Shown: piece by piece, positions 7,484 to 14,836 of the stretch
Numbering within the stretch: the first letter of the stretch is position 1
How the letters are laid out: each line of letters opens with the position of its first letter
Assembly: GCF_024124905.1 (NCBI RefSeq)
Contig: NZ_JAMXST010000001.1
Location: forward strand, 124,001-188,000
Length of the DNA stretch: 64,000 bases
From: Cellulosimicrobium cellulans
Lineage (GTDB): Bacteria > Actinomycetota > Actinomycetes > Actinomycetales > Cellulomonadaceae
Direction: 5' to 3'
Made by a program: the position numbers and the translations under genes
Notes under the pieces: generated by a model
What the model was told of the DNA's origin: nothing
The model's input: only the letters and a program-made list of their open reading frames with translations
The model's database searches: none

Positions 7484-7525
7484 ATGAACGACCTCACCTG
7501 GGGAGCTCCCGTACCGCGCCGATGA
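7484..7525 (+). CDS. Possible 13-residue leader peptide
   Basis: An ATG at 7484, eight to nine bases after the ribosome-site-like GAAAGG, opens a 13-codon frame MNDLTWGAPVPRR. Its TGA stop overlaps the ATG of the RNA methyltransferase gene (ATGA at 7522-7525). The arrangement looks like a translationally coupled upstream ORF: the downstream gene has no ribosome site of its own. It could instead be chance; conservation of the peptide in relatives would decide. Confidence 0.4.
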   Translation: MNDLTWGAPVPRR

Positions 7526-8040
7526 GCGGCGCCAAGTCCACGCCGCGCGAGTTGCGCCGCGCCCGCCGGTCGTCCCGGCACGGTTGCTGGGGATACCTGG
7601 TCGTCGCGCCGTTGTGGGTCGCGTACGACGCCAACCTCGGAACCCTCCTGCGCACGTGCGACGCCGTGGGGGCGTGTCTCGCCGTGCCGCGCACGCCGCA
7701 CTACCGGCGGGCGCTCGCCGTGGGCGACACGCTCAAGGGACGACGTCTGTGCCTCCACCGGGTCGCGCCGTCGAAGGAGGGGTGGCTCGACGCCGAGCAG
7801 GCCGCCGGGAAGCGGCTCGTCGCCGTCGAGCTCGCCGAGGGCGCGACGCCGCTGCCGCGGCTCGGTCCGGCGCGGGAGCCGACGGTGCTGCTGCTCGGGC
7901 ACGAGCGGCACGGCGTGCCGGACGACGTCCTCGCGCGCGACGACGAGTGCGTCGAGATCCCGATGGCGGGCTGGGGCGCGAGCCTCAACGTCGCGGTCGC
8001 GGGCAGCCTGGTGCTGTACCGCCTGGCGGGCCTGGCGTGA
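7522..8040 (+). CDS. TrmH/SpoU-family RNA 2'-O-methyltransferase
   Basis: This 172-residue SPOUT-class enzyme probably transfers a methyl group from S-adenosylmethionine to a ribose 2'-OH of tRNA or rRNA; the target is not identifiable from sequence. It shows the three SpoU motifs in order: NLGTLLRTCDAVGA near residue 40 (Asn and Arg catalytic), VLLLGHERHGVPDDVL near 117, and CVEIPMAGWGASLNVAVAGS near 143, which form the trefoil knot. A basic Arg-rich N-terminus precedes the domain. The ATG has no ribosome site and overlaps the stop of the upstream 13-codon frame. It is not in an operon with the genes that follow. Confidence 0.9.
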   Translation: MSGAKSTPRELRRARRSSRHGCWGYLVVAPLWVAYDANLGTLLRTCDAVGACLAVPRTPHYRRALAVGDTLKGRRLCLHRVAPSKEGWLDAEQAAGKRLVAVELAEGATPLPRLGPAREPTVLLLGHERHGVPDDVLARDDECVEIPMAGWGASLNVAVAGSLVLYRLAGLA

Positions 8041-8078
8041 GAGCCCGGGCGTGCGGTGCGAGCGGCGGGGAGGGCTCC

Positions 8079-8084
8079 TAGGGT
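8079..8084 (+). promoter_or_regulatory. Candidate leaderless -10 box for the gene at 8092
   Basis: TAGGGT lies seven bases before the ATG with no ribosome site between. Confidence 0.45.
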
Positions 8085-8091
8085 TCCGAGC

Positions 8092-8382
8092 ATGTCGAGC
8101 AGGGGGTCGTACGTCCTGGCGTCCGTGTCACGCGCGGTGCGCACCGTCGAGCTGGTCGCCGAGTCGGGGGCGATGCGCCTGGCCGAGCTGGCGTCGTGTC
8201 TCGGCGTGAGCCGCCCGGGGGCCTTCCGCATCGCGCAGACCCTCGTCGCGCACCGCTGGCTCGTCCAGGGCACGGACCGCCGTTACCGGATCGGACCCGC
8301 CGTGCGGGCCCTCCCCGTAGACCCGGGACCGGGTCCGGCGGAGGGTTCGGCGCGGCGTCCGGGACGCTCGACCGACGCCTGA
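8092..8382 (+). CDS. Stand-alone IclR-type helix-turn-helix protein
   Basis: The first 75 of 96 residues form a winged helix-turn-helix like the N-terminal domain of IclR regulators: VSRAVRTVELVAESGAMRLAELASCLGVSRPGAFRIAQTLVAHRWL, ending in a wing DRRYRIGPAVRAL. The roughly 170-residue effector-binding domain of normal IclR proteins is missing; a short Pro/Gly/Arg-rich tail follows. It may be a truncated regulator or a genuine DNA-binding-only family member. The downstream sequence shows no obvious remnant of the missing domain. It is probably leaderless (TAGGGT seven bases upstream). A perfect palindrome lies 116 bases downstream at 8499-8514. Confidence 0.75.
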   Translation: MSSRGSYVLASVSRAVRTVELVAESGAMRLAELASCLGVSRPGAFRIAQTLVAHRWLVQGTDRRYRIGPAVRALPVDPGPGPAEGSARRPGRSTDA

Positions 8383-8498
8383 GATGCCGAGGCCGTCTTG
8401 CCATCTGAGCCGAGGCGTCGGTGGGAGCGGGTGAATGTTCGCGACAAATCGCACGTGCATGCCGGAGATAGCGTCGATACCGGACGAAGCGGCCAGTT

Positions 8499-8514
8499 CT
8501 GGACAGATGTCCAG
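8499..8514. promoter_or_regulatory. Perfect palindrome, possible operator
   Basis: CTGGACA-GA-TGTCCAG is a perfect 7+7 inverted repeat in the gap between the IclR-type gene and the small membrane-protein gene. Its size and symmetry fit a dimeric regulator site. Which protein binds it is unknown. Confidence 0.4.
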
Positions 8515-8550
8515 CCTGCGAGCCGCCCGGGTGCCGGGCAGGCTGCCCGC

Positions 8551-8736
8551 ATGCTCTGGGTGACGGTCGGCTGGGTACTGGTCGTCCTCGGCGCAGCGAC
8601 CGCGATCGTCCCCGCGGGACGTGCCCGTCGCCGTGGCGCGACGGGCGCCGAGGGCCTCGCCATCGGGTGCGGCGGAGGCCTCGCACTGTGGGGAGTGGTC
8701 GTGGTGGTGGTCGTCACGGTGCTCCAACGACCCTGA
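8551..8736 (+). CDS. Small membrane protein
   Basis: A 61-residue protein with two hydrophobic segments: residues 2-20 (LWVTVGWVLVVLGAATAIV) and about 40-58 (GLALWGVVVVVVVTVL), separated by an Arg-rich loop (GRARRRGATG). This indicates a two-pass inner-membrane miniprotein with the loop probably cytoplasmic. Family unknown. The ATG at 8551 is preceded by GGGCAGG, itself part of a small hairpin (8535-8549) that touches the start codon. The frame is open further upstream, but that sequence looks non-coding. A chance ORF cannot be excluded. Confidence 0.45.
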   Translation: MLWVTVGWVLVVLGAATAIVPAGRARRRGATGAEGLAIGCGGGLALWGVVVVVVVTVLQRP

Positions 8737-8742
8737 CGGCGG

Positions 8743-8783
8743 CCGGTCCCCCTCCTTGTGCAGGGGGCAGGGAGGTGGACCGG
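8743..8783. terminator. Hairpin between convergent genes
   Basis: A 13-bp stem with one mismatch (8743-8755 with 8771-8783) and a 15-base loop lies between the converging stops at 8736 and 8784, and may end transcription from both sides. Confidence 0.5.
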
Positions 8784-9329
8784 TCACCCTCGCAGGGCGG
8801 CGACGAGCCGCCGCGCGTCGGCCTCGATGCGGTCGAGCACGCGGCGGTAGACGTCCTCCGACCGCCCGTAGGGGTCCTCGACGTCCGGGGCGTCGCGCTC
8901 CAGGTCGAGGCTCGCGCGCGCCCGGGGCGCGGCGGCGGCGACGTCGGCGAGCCGCGCGGCGTCGTCCGCCCCGGGTGCGCCAGCTCCCAGCCGTTCCGCG
9001 ATCGACGCGAGCTCCGTGAAGAGGAAGGTCCGCCGGAGCGCCGACGGCGCCAGCTCGAGGACCGCGGCCCGGTGCTGGCGCGTCATCGTGAGCACGAGGT
9101 CCCCGGAGCGGACCAGGTCCTCGGTGAGCGAGCGGGCGACGAAGCCCGACGGGTCGAGGCCGCGGTCCGACAGGAGACGGGCCATGACGGGCGCGACGGG
9201 TGCGCCGACCACGGCGCCCGTCCCGGCGCTGGCCACGACCACGGAGTCGTCCAGCGCGGCACCAAGCACGAGCTGTGCCGCGGGCGACCGACAGATGTTC
9301 CCGGTGCAGACGACGAGGACGGAGAGCAC
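8784..9329 (-). CDS. Low-molecular-weight protein tyrosine phosphatase
   Basis: A 181-residue enzyme with the P-loop VCTGNICRSP (nucleophile Cys8, Arg14) at the N-terminus and the general-acid loop DPYGRSEDVY near the C-terminus. Enzymes of this class next to capsule or EPS genes dephosphorylate the tyrosine-rich tail of BY-kinases (Wzb/Wzc, CpsB/CpsD pairs). Its likely partner is the kinase at 25350, 16 kb away at the far end of the locus. The GTG start is supported by a strong AGGAGGT site seven bases upstream. Transcription probably starts from the -10 box at 9363-9368, shared with the divergent DUF4012 gene. Confidence 0.93.
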   Translation of the reverse strand: MLSVLVVCTGNICRSPAAQLVLGAALDDSVVVASAGTGAVVGAPVAPVMARLLSDRGLDPSGFVARSLTEDLVRSGDLVLTMTRQHRAAVLELAPSALRRTFLFTELASIAERLGAGAPGADDAARLADVAAAAPRARASLDLERDAPDVEDPYGRSEDVYRRVLDRIEADARRLVAALRG

Positions 9330-9361
9330 GCTTCAGACCTCCTGGCGACCGCGGGTCTGGG

Positions 9362-9368
9362 TAATGTA
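9362..9368. promoter_or_regulatory. Symmetric -10 element between divergent EPS genes
   Basis: The heptamer TAATGTA reads TAATGT on the plus strand and TACATT on the minus strand, so one site offers a TANNNT -10 box in each direction. It lies between the phosphatase start (9329) and the DUF4012 start (9427), leaving leaders of roughly 30 and 50 bases. -35 matches are weak on both sides. Confidence 0.5.
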
Positions 9369-9426
9369 GCGCGAGCGGCGGCCCGCACCGGAGCCGTCGC
9401 GTCGGGGGCGAGTCGCGGGGGGCGGC

Positions 9427-11334
9427 ATGGTGCACGACGGGTGGGGTCCACGGTGGGCAGGGGCCGCGACGCTGGTCGCGCCCTCCGCACGACCGGAGCC
9501 AGGACGAGGTCGTCCTGCGGCACGGCGACCGTCCCGCCGAGCGCCCTCTCCGCGGCGGCGCAGGCGCGTCGCCGTGGCCGGCGGGATCGCCCTCGTCGTG
9601 GCGCTGGCGTGGTCCGCGTGGCTGGTCACGGACGTCCTGCGCGCGCGTGCCGCACTCCAGGACGTGGCCTCCACCCTGCCCGCCGTGCAGGAGCACGTGC
9701 GGACGGGCCGGGACGCCGGGGCGGCGATCGACGACGTCCGTCGGTCCGCACGCGTCGCGGCGTCCGCGACGCACGGCCCGCACTGGACGGTCGCCCGCGC
9801 GCTGCCGTTCGTCGGCGACGACGCGCGAGCCCTCGGGGAGGCCACTGGCGCTGTCGACCGGGTCGCTCAGGACGCCCTCCCGCGCCTCGCGGACGCCGTC
9901 GCCGTCGCGTCCCCGTCGGCCCTCGCGCCGACCGCCGGCGCCGTCGACCTGGGGCCTCTCCGCGCGGCGCGCGACGACGTCGTCGCCGCGGACCGCGCGG
10001 TCGTGGCGTCGTACGAGACCGTCGCGGGCATCGACACCTCCACCCTCGTGAGCCCGCTGGCCGCCGCGGTGGACGACCTGCGCGAGCAGCTCGGCGGCGT
10101 CGCCTCCCAGACGGCGACCGCCGCGCGCGCGGTCCAGCTCGTCCCGCCGATGCTCGGCGCCGACGGCGTGCGGGACTACCTCGTGCTCGTCCAGAACAAC
10201 GCCGAGCCGCGCGCGACGGGCGGGATCGCCGGCTCGGTGCTCCACCTCCGGGCGGACTCGGGCGCCGTCGAGCTCGTGGAGGTCCGTCCGGGCAGCGCGC
10301 TCGGCGCGTTCCCGGAGAGCGTGGTCGACCTGAGCGGCTCCGAGGCCGCGCTGTTCGGCGACGACCTCGGCAGGTACATGCTCAACGTCACGTCCACCCC
10401 CGACTTCCCGCGCGCCGCACGCGTGGCGCGCGAGGCCTGGTTGCGGCAGACGGGTGCGGAGATCGACGGCGTGGTCGCCGTGGACCCCGTGGCCCTCGCG
10501 GGGGTGCTCGGCGGCGTCGGGCCGGTCGAGGTCGCGACGCCGGGCGGCGGGACGCTCCGGCTCACGACGCAGGACGCGGCCGCCTACCTGCTCCACGGCG
10601 TCTACGTCGACCACGCGGACCCGGCGGAGCAGGACGCCGTGCTGGCCCTGGTCGCCCGCGAGGTGCTCGGCTCGCTGACCACAGGGGAGGGGGACGCTGC
10701 GGCGCTCGTCGACGCGCTCGCCGGGTCGGCCCGGGACGGTCGTCTGCTCGTGTGGTCCGCCCGGGCCGCGGAGCAGGACCTCCTGGCGGGCACGGTCCTC
10801 TCCGGCGAGCTCGAGGGCCGCCGCACCGACCCCGCGGGCGGTCCGACGTCTCCCGTCGTCGGGGTCTACCTCAACGCGACGACCGCGTCCAAGACCGGCT
10901 ACTACCTCGACTCCACCGTGGCGGTCGACGACGTGACGTGCCGTCCCGACGGCTCCCAGACCTTCACGGTGCACGTGACGCTCGCCTCCACGCTCACCCG
11001 CGCGGAGGCGGCAGAGCTGCCCGAGTACGTCCTCGGAGCCGGAGGGGACGGCACGATACGGACCAACCTGCTCGTCTACGCGCCGCAGGGCGGAGGGATC
11101 CGCGGGGCGTCGACGGGCGAGGGCGAGCCCGGGCTCTTCGCCCAGGTGCACGACGGGCTCGTCGTCGGAGCGCGGTCGGTCGCGCTCGCGCCAGGGGAGT
11201 CCGCGACGTACGAGTACGAGGTCGTCAGCGGCAAGAACCAGCGCGGCAGTGTTTCCGTGAGGAAAACTCCCGGTGCCAGGAACGAGACGACGGCCCTCCC
11301 GGCTGTCGGGTGCGGCACGGGTGTGTTCTCCTGA
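9427..11334 (+). CDS. DUF4012 membrane-anchored protein
   Basis: A 635-residue protein with a Pro/Arg-rich cytoplasmic N-terminus, one membrane segment at about residues 48-68 (VAVAGGIALVVALAWSAWLV) and a large extracytoplasmic domain. The DUF4012 signature LVLVQNNAEPRATGGIAGS lies near residue 255, followed by the family's alternating strand region up to the C-terminus (NETTALPAVGCGTGVFS). DUF4012 proteins are common in actinobacterial surface polysaccharide loci, but their reaction is unknown. It shares the divergent promoter with the phosphatase and is the first plus-strand gene of the EPS locus. The ATG at 9427 is preceded by a G-rich site (GGGGGGCGGC). Assembly or attachment of the polysaccharide outside the membrane is inference from context. 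Confidence 0.88.
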   Translation: MVHDGWGPRWAGAATLVAPSARPEPGRGRPAARRPSRRAPSPRRRRRVAVAGGIALVVALAWSAWLVTDVLRARAALQDVASTLPAVQEHVRTGRDAGAAIDDVRRSARVAASATHGPHWTVARALPFVGDDARALGEATGAVDRVAQDALPRLADAVAVASPSALAPTAGAVDLGPLRAARDDVVAADRAVVASYETVAGIDTSTLVSPLAAAVDDLREQLGGVASQTATAARAVQLVPPMLGADGVRDYLVLVQNNAEPRATGGIAGSVLHLRADSGAVELVEVRPGSALGAFPESVVDLSGSEAALFGDDLGRYMLNVTSTPDFPRAARVAREAWLRQTGAEIDGVVAVDPVALAGVLGGVGPVEVATPGGGTLRLTTQDAAAYLLHGVYVDHADPAEQDAVLALVAREVLGSLTTGEGDAAALVDALAGSARDGRLLVWSARAAEQDLLAGTVLSGELEGRRTDPAGGPTSPVVGVYLNATTASKTGYYLDSTVAVDDVTCRPDGSQTFTVHVTLASTLTRAEAAELPEYVLGAGGDGTIRTNLLVYAPQGGGIRGASTGEGEPGLFAQVHDGLVVGARSVALAPGESATYEYEVVSGKNQRGSVSVRKTPGARNETTALPAVGCGTGVFS

Positions 11335-11359
11335 GGGAGCACGGCGGGGGCACGTGCGA

Positions 11360-11384
11360 CGGCCGACGTCCGTGACGTCGGCCG
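11360..11384 (+). terminator. Hairpin after the DUF4012 gene
   Basis: A perfect 11-bp stem (11360-11370 with 11374-11384) with a 3-base loop, 25 bases after the stop, nested inside a GGGGGC/GCCCCC pairing (11346-11351 with 11392-11397). It lacks a U-run but probably terminates or stabilises the mRNA. Confidence 0.55.
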
Positions 11385-11429
11385 ACCGGAGGCCCCCGCG
11401 CCCGACGACGAAGGCAGGGGGCCTTTGAC

Positions 11430-11996
11430 ATGAAGCTTCGACGCGCAGCGACCACGCTGCTCCTCGCCGCGGCGCTCGCCGCGGCACCGGCCGTCGCGTC
11501 CGCCTACGAGGCGGACGAGTACGAGGTCGGCGTCTCCACCGCGACGCCCGAGGTCGGCGAGACGTTCACCGTCACGGTGGGCGGACCGGCCGGGAACCCG
11601 ACGATCACGCTGACGATCTCGTCGCCTGACGTCCCGGACGCCGCCATCTCGATCGCCGGGACGAAGGCGCTGACCAAGGACACCGTCGACGGCTTCGCGT
11701 CGTTCGCGGTGACGCTCTCCGAGCCGGGGACCTTCTCCCTGGTGGCGACCGACGCGGACGGGACCGTGCTGTCGAGCCAGCAGATCGTCTCCGTCCCCGC
11801 CTCCGACGGGGCCGGTGGCACGGGCTCGGGCGGCGACTCGGCGGACGGCGCGGGCGACGGGACCTCGGGCGGCCTCGCCGAGACCGGGTCCGACGACGTG
11901 CTGCTGCTCGGCGGCGCCGTCCTGCTCGTCGCGGGTGGCGCGACGGCCGTCCTGGTCGCGCGCAGCCGACGCCGCTCGGCGGGGACCAAGGCCTGA
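11430..11996 (+). CDS. Secreted surface protein with LAETG sortase motif
   Basis: A 188-residue protein with a Sec signal peptide (MKLRRAATTLLLAAALAAAPAVASA, cleavage after ASA), a beta-rich Ig-like domain (about residues 35-130; GETFTVTVGG, GFASFAVTLSEPGTFSLVAT), a Gly/Asp/Ser-rich spacer, then the cell-wall sorting signal: LAETG at residues 149-153, a hydrophobic segment VLLLGGAVLLVAGGATAVLV and the basic tail RSRRRS. LAXTG is the motif known for class E sortases of actinobacteria, so it is probably covalently linked to peptidoglycan; no sortase gene is in the window. A ribosome site AGGGGG precedes the ATG. Its function is unknown; a structural surface or spacer protein of the EPS layer is a guess from context. 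Confidence 0.85.
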   Translation: MKLRRAATTLLLAAALAAAPAVASAYEADEYEVGVSTATPEVGETFTVTVGGPAGNPTITLTISSPDVPDAAISIAGTKALTKDTVDGFASFAVTLSEPGTFSLVATDADGTVLSSQQIVSVPASDGAGGTGSGGDSADGAGDGTSGGLAETGSDDVLLLGGAVLLVAGGATAVLVARSRRRSAGTKA

Positions 11997-12198
11997 GCCG
12001 GGCACCCGTCCTCGACGACGGGTGCAGCGCAGGCACACCGGTCGCCCGGCGACCGGCCGCCGCCGTGACGACGACGTCCGGACCCGCGGCGGAGAGTTCG
12101 GCAGACCGTCGGAGACGGCGGCGTCCGGCACGCCCTGAGGGGCGGTCGCGCGCCGGCGGACCGTCGGGGCTGCGTCCACGGACGTCGCAGGGGGCACC

Positions 12199-13722
12199 AT
12201 GACGTTGGAGAAGGATCACGAGGTCGACGCCGTCGATCTCGAACGGACGGGACGGCCGGTCACGACGCCGTCCTTCGACACCGGACAGCTCGTCCGTATC
12301 GCCCTCGGCGCCTATCGGCGCCCGGGCTGGAAGCCGCGGCTCGCGCGGCGTGTCGCCGCCGTCGACGCGCTGGCGGTGGGCGCCGCCATCGCGACGGCGT
12401 ACCTCGTCCGGTTCGACGGGATCGGCGGGACCGTCCTGGACGCCCGGTACGTCGCCATCTCGGTCGGCCTGCTCGTGATCTGGTGGTGCGCGCTGCGGGT
12501 GGCGTTCTCGCGCGACAGCCGGAGCCTGGGCTCCGGCGCGCCCGAGTACGCGCGCGTCGTCAACACGACGATCGGGGTGTTCGGGATGGTCGCGATCGCG
12601 GCGTACCTCGTCCGGTACGACCTGGCCCGAGGGTACGTCGCCATCGCGCTGCCCGTCGGCCTCGTCCTCCTCCTGCTGGGGCGGTGGGCGGTGCGGCGCC
12701 GACTGGTCCGCCTCCGCAGGCGCGGCCGTTGCCGGTCGCGGACGCTCGTCGTCGGCGGTCGCGACGGGGCCGCGCACCTCGTGGAGAGGCTGCGCGAGGC
12801 GGCGGACAGCGGCTACCAGGTTGTCGGCGCGTGCGTCCCGGGAGGCGCGGTCGAGCCGCACGAGACGGTGGCGGGCGTGCCGGTGGTCGGCGAGGTGAGC
12901 GACACCGCGCGCCTCGTCGAGCCGCTGCGGGCCGACACCGTGATGGTCACGGGGTCCGACCTCGTGACGCCCCGGACCGTCAAGCGGCTCGCGTGGGACC
13001 TCGAGCCGTGGGGAGCCGACCTCGTCCTCGCGCCCGCGCTGACCGACGTGGCGGGACCACGCATCCGGACCCGGCCGGTGGCGGGGCTGCCGCTCCTGCA
13101 CGTCGAGGCGCCCGGGTACTCCGGCCCCCAGCACGTGCTCAAGCGCGCGTTCGACGTGGTCGGCGCGCTCGGCCTCCTCGTGCTCTTCTGCGTCCCGCTC
13201 CTCGTGACGGCGCTCGCGGTGCGGCTCACGAGCCACGGTCCGGTCCTGTTCGCGCAGGAGCGCGTCGGGCTGCGCGGCGAGCCGTTCACCGTCCTCAAGT
13301 TCCGCTCGATGGTCGTCGACGCGGAGTCCCGGCTCGAGGACGTCCTCGGCGCGGGCAACGTCGGCGTGTTCTACAAGCCCAAGCAGGATCCTCGGGTCAC
13401 CCGGGTGGGTGCGTTCATCCGCCGCTACTCGATCGACGAGCTCCCGCAGCTCTTCAACGTGCTCGGGGGCTCGATGAGCCTCGTCGGACCTCGTCCGCAG
13501 GTCTCGCTCGAGGTCGACCAGTACGACGACGAGATCGGCCGGCGGCTGCTGGTCAAGCCCGGGCTCACCGGGCTGTGGCAGGTCTCGGGCCGCAACAACC
13601 TCACGCTCGAGGAGAGCGTGCGGCTGGACCTGTACTACGTCGAGAACTGGACCGTGACCGGGGACCTCCTCATCCTGCTGCGGACGCTGCGAGCGGTGGT
13701 GGGGCGTGACGGTGCGTACTAG
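12199..13722 (+). CDS. Polyprenyl-phosphate glycosyl-1-phosphate transferase (EPS priming)
   Basis: This integral membrane enzyme starts repeat-unit synthesis by transferring a sugar-1-phosphate to undecaprenyl phosphate. The 507 residues follow the long WbaP/WcaJ layout: N-terminal cytoplasmic tail, four membrane segments (about residues 55-160), a nucleotide-sugar-binding-like central domain (RTLVVGGRDGAAHLVERL), a fifth segment after KRAFDVVGALGLLV (about 312-335), and the catalytic domain with KFRSMVVDAE, DELPQLFNVLGGSMSLVGPR and KPGLTGLWQVSGRNN. The sugar is not readable from sequence. AGGGGG precedes the ATG. It heads a run of six genes (to 18576) whose members overlap by 4-17 bases, so it probably leads the main EPS operon. 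Confidence 0.94.
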   Translation: MTLEKDHEVDAVDLERTGRPVTTPSFDTGQLVRIALGAYRRPGWKPRLARRVAAVDALAVGAAIATAYLVRFDGIGGTVLDARYVAISVGLLVIWWCALRVAFSRDSRSLGSGAPEYARVVNTTIGVFGMVAIAAYLVRYDLARGYVAIALPVGLVLLLLGRWAVRRRLVRLRRRGRCRSRTLVVGGRDGAAHLVERLREAADSGYQVVGACVPGGAVEPHETVAGVPVVGEVSDTARLVEPLRADTVMVTGSDLVTPRTVKRLAWDLEPWGADLVLAPALTDVAGPRIRTRPVAGLPLLHVEAPGYSGPQHVLKRAFDVVGALGLLVLFCVPLLVTALAVRLTSHGPVLFAQERVGLRGEPFTVLKFRSMVVDAESRLEDVLGAGNVGVFYKPKQDPRVTRVGAFIRRYSIDELPQLFNVLGGSMSLVGPRPQVSLEVDQYDDEIGRRLLVKPGLTGLWQVSGRNNLTLEESVRLDLYYVENWTVTGDLLILLRTLRAVVGRDGAY

Positions 13723-14836
13723 GCCGAGGGTGGCGATCACCCAGCCCTACGTCCCGGCGTACCGGGAGCGCCTGTTCGCTCTGGTCGTGGAGGGGCTCGA
13801 CGAGCGCGGGGTCGACGCGCACGTCTTCTACGGGGGCGACCTCGAGCAGATGCGGCGCCGTCGCGGACGGGGCGACATGGTCGAGGCGGCCTGGGCCACC
13901 GAGGTGCCCGTGCGCGTGGTGCGCGTGGGCCCCGGGGGGCGGCACCTGGTCCGTCGCGTGGTCCCGACGGAGTGGCGTGACGCGGTGCTCGTCACGGAGA
14001 TGCAGGCGGGCAACCTCGACGCACTGGCGGCCGCCCTGCGCGGGAGGCCGTACGTGACCTGGGGCCACGGCGCCTCCTACACCGCCGACGAGGTGACGCT
14101 CGCAGGGCGATGGGAGGCCTGGCTGAACCGCCGCGCGCGGCACGTCCTGACGTACACCGAGGCAGGACGTCGTCACGTCCTGGAGACGGCACGGGTCCCG
14201 GCGGACCGCGTCACGTCGTTCGGCAACAGCACCGACACGCGCACGCTGCGGCGCGAGCGGTCCGCCCTCGACGATCGGGACCTGGCCGCCTACCGCGACG
14301 CCGTCGGGCTGCCGGGGGATGCCCACGCCGCGCTCCTGCTGGGGGCGCTCAACGAGCACAAGCTGCCGGACCTCGTCGTCGGGACCGTGCGCGAGGCCCT
14401 GCGTCGGGACCCCGACGTCTGGCTCCTCGTGGCGGGCGACGGACCCGCTCGGCGGGTCTTCGAGGACCTGGCCGCCGAGACGGGCCGCGTCGTGGTGCTG
14501 GGGCAGGTCGACGCACGGGGGACCGCGCGCGCCGCCGCGGTGTCGCGGCTGCTGCTGAACCCGGGTCGGGTGGGGCTCGTCGCGGTCGACGCCCTCGCGC
14601 TCGGGCTGCCCGTCCTGACCAGCGACGTCGGTCGCCACGCCCCGGAGATCGAGTACCTCACCGAGGGGTCCGACCTCTTCACCGTGCCCGGGACGCCGTC
14701 GGACCTTGCCGCCGCGTGGCTGCGCCTCGCCGCGACGGACCGTCCGGCGGGGGCCGCAGGCGAGGTGCCGTCGACGGAGGCGGCCGCCGAACGGATCGTG
14801 CGGTCGGTGCACGAGGTCGTGAAGGAGGCGGCATGA
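13706..14836 (+). CDS. Glycosyltransferase, GT4-like
   Basis: A 376-residue cytoplasmic GT-B fold enzyme. The N-terminal domain opens with RPRVAITQPYVPAYRERLF and has a WGHGASYTADE segment; the C-terminal domain carries LLGALNEHKLPDLVVG, WLLVAGDGPARRVFEDL and the nucleotide-sugar site LLLNPGRVGLVAVDALALGLPVLTSD, in which the usual E-x7-E is changed to a VAVDALALG form. Donor and acceptor are unknown. The GTG start at 13706 overlaps the priming transferase by 17 bases, so it is coupled to it. It probably adds one of the first sugars of the repeat unit. Confidence 0.88.
   Translation: MTVRTRPRVAITQPYVPAYRERLFALVVEGLDERGVDAHVFYGGDLEQMRRRRGRGDMVEAAWATEVPVRVVRVGPGGRHLVRRVVPTEWRDAVLVTEMQAGNLDALAAALRGRPYVTWGHGASYTADEVTLAGRWEAWLNRRARHVLTYTEAGRRHVLETARVPADRVTSFGNSTDTRTLRRERSALDDRDLAAYRDAVGLPGDAHAALLLGALNEHKLPDLVVGTVREALRRDPDVWLLVAGDGPARRVFEDLAAETGRVVVLGQVDARGTARAAAVSRLLLNPGRVGLVAVDALALGLPVLTSDVGRHAPEIEYLTEGSDLFTVPGTPSDLAAAWLRLAATDRPAGAAGEVPSTEAAAERIVRSVHEVVKEAA

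Noticed and set aside
8128-11487. An 1119-codon minus-strand open frame
   Set aside because: It runs across the phosphatase, promoter and DUF4012 genes and yields Arg/Gly-rich nonsense. High GC makes stop codons rare.
12000-12198. Possible short gene between the surface protein and the priming transferase
   Set aside because: Open frames there have no ribosome site and Arg/Thr-rich products; the gap is treated as non-coding.
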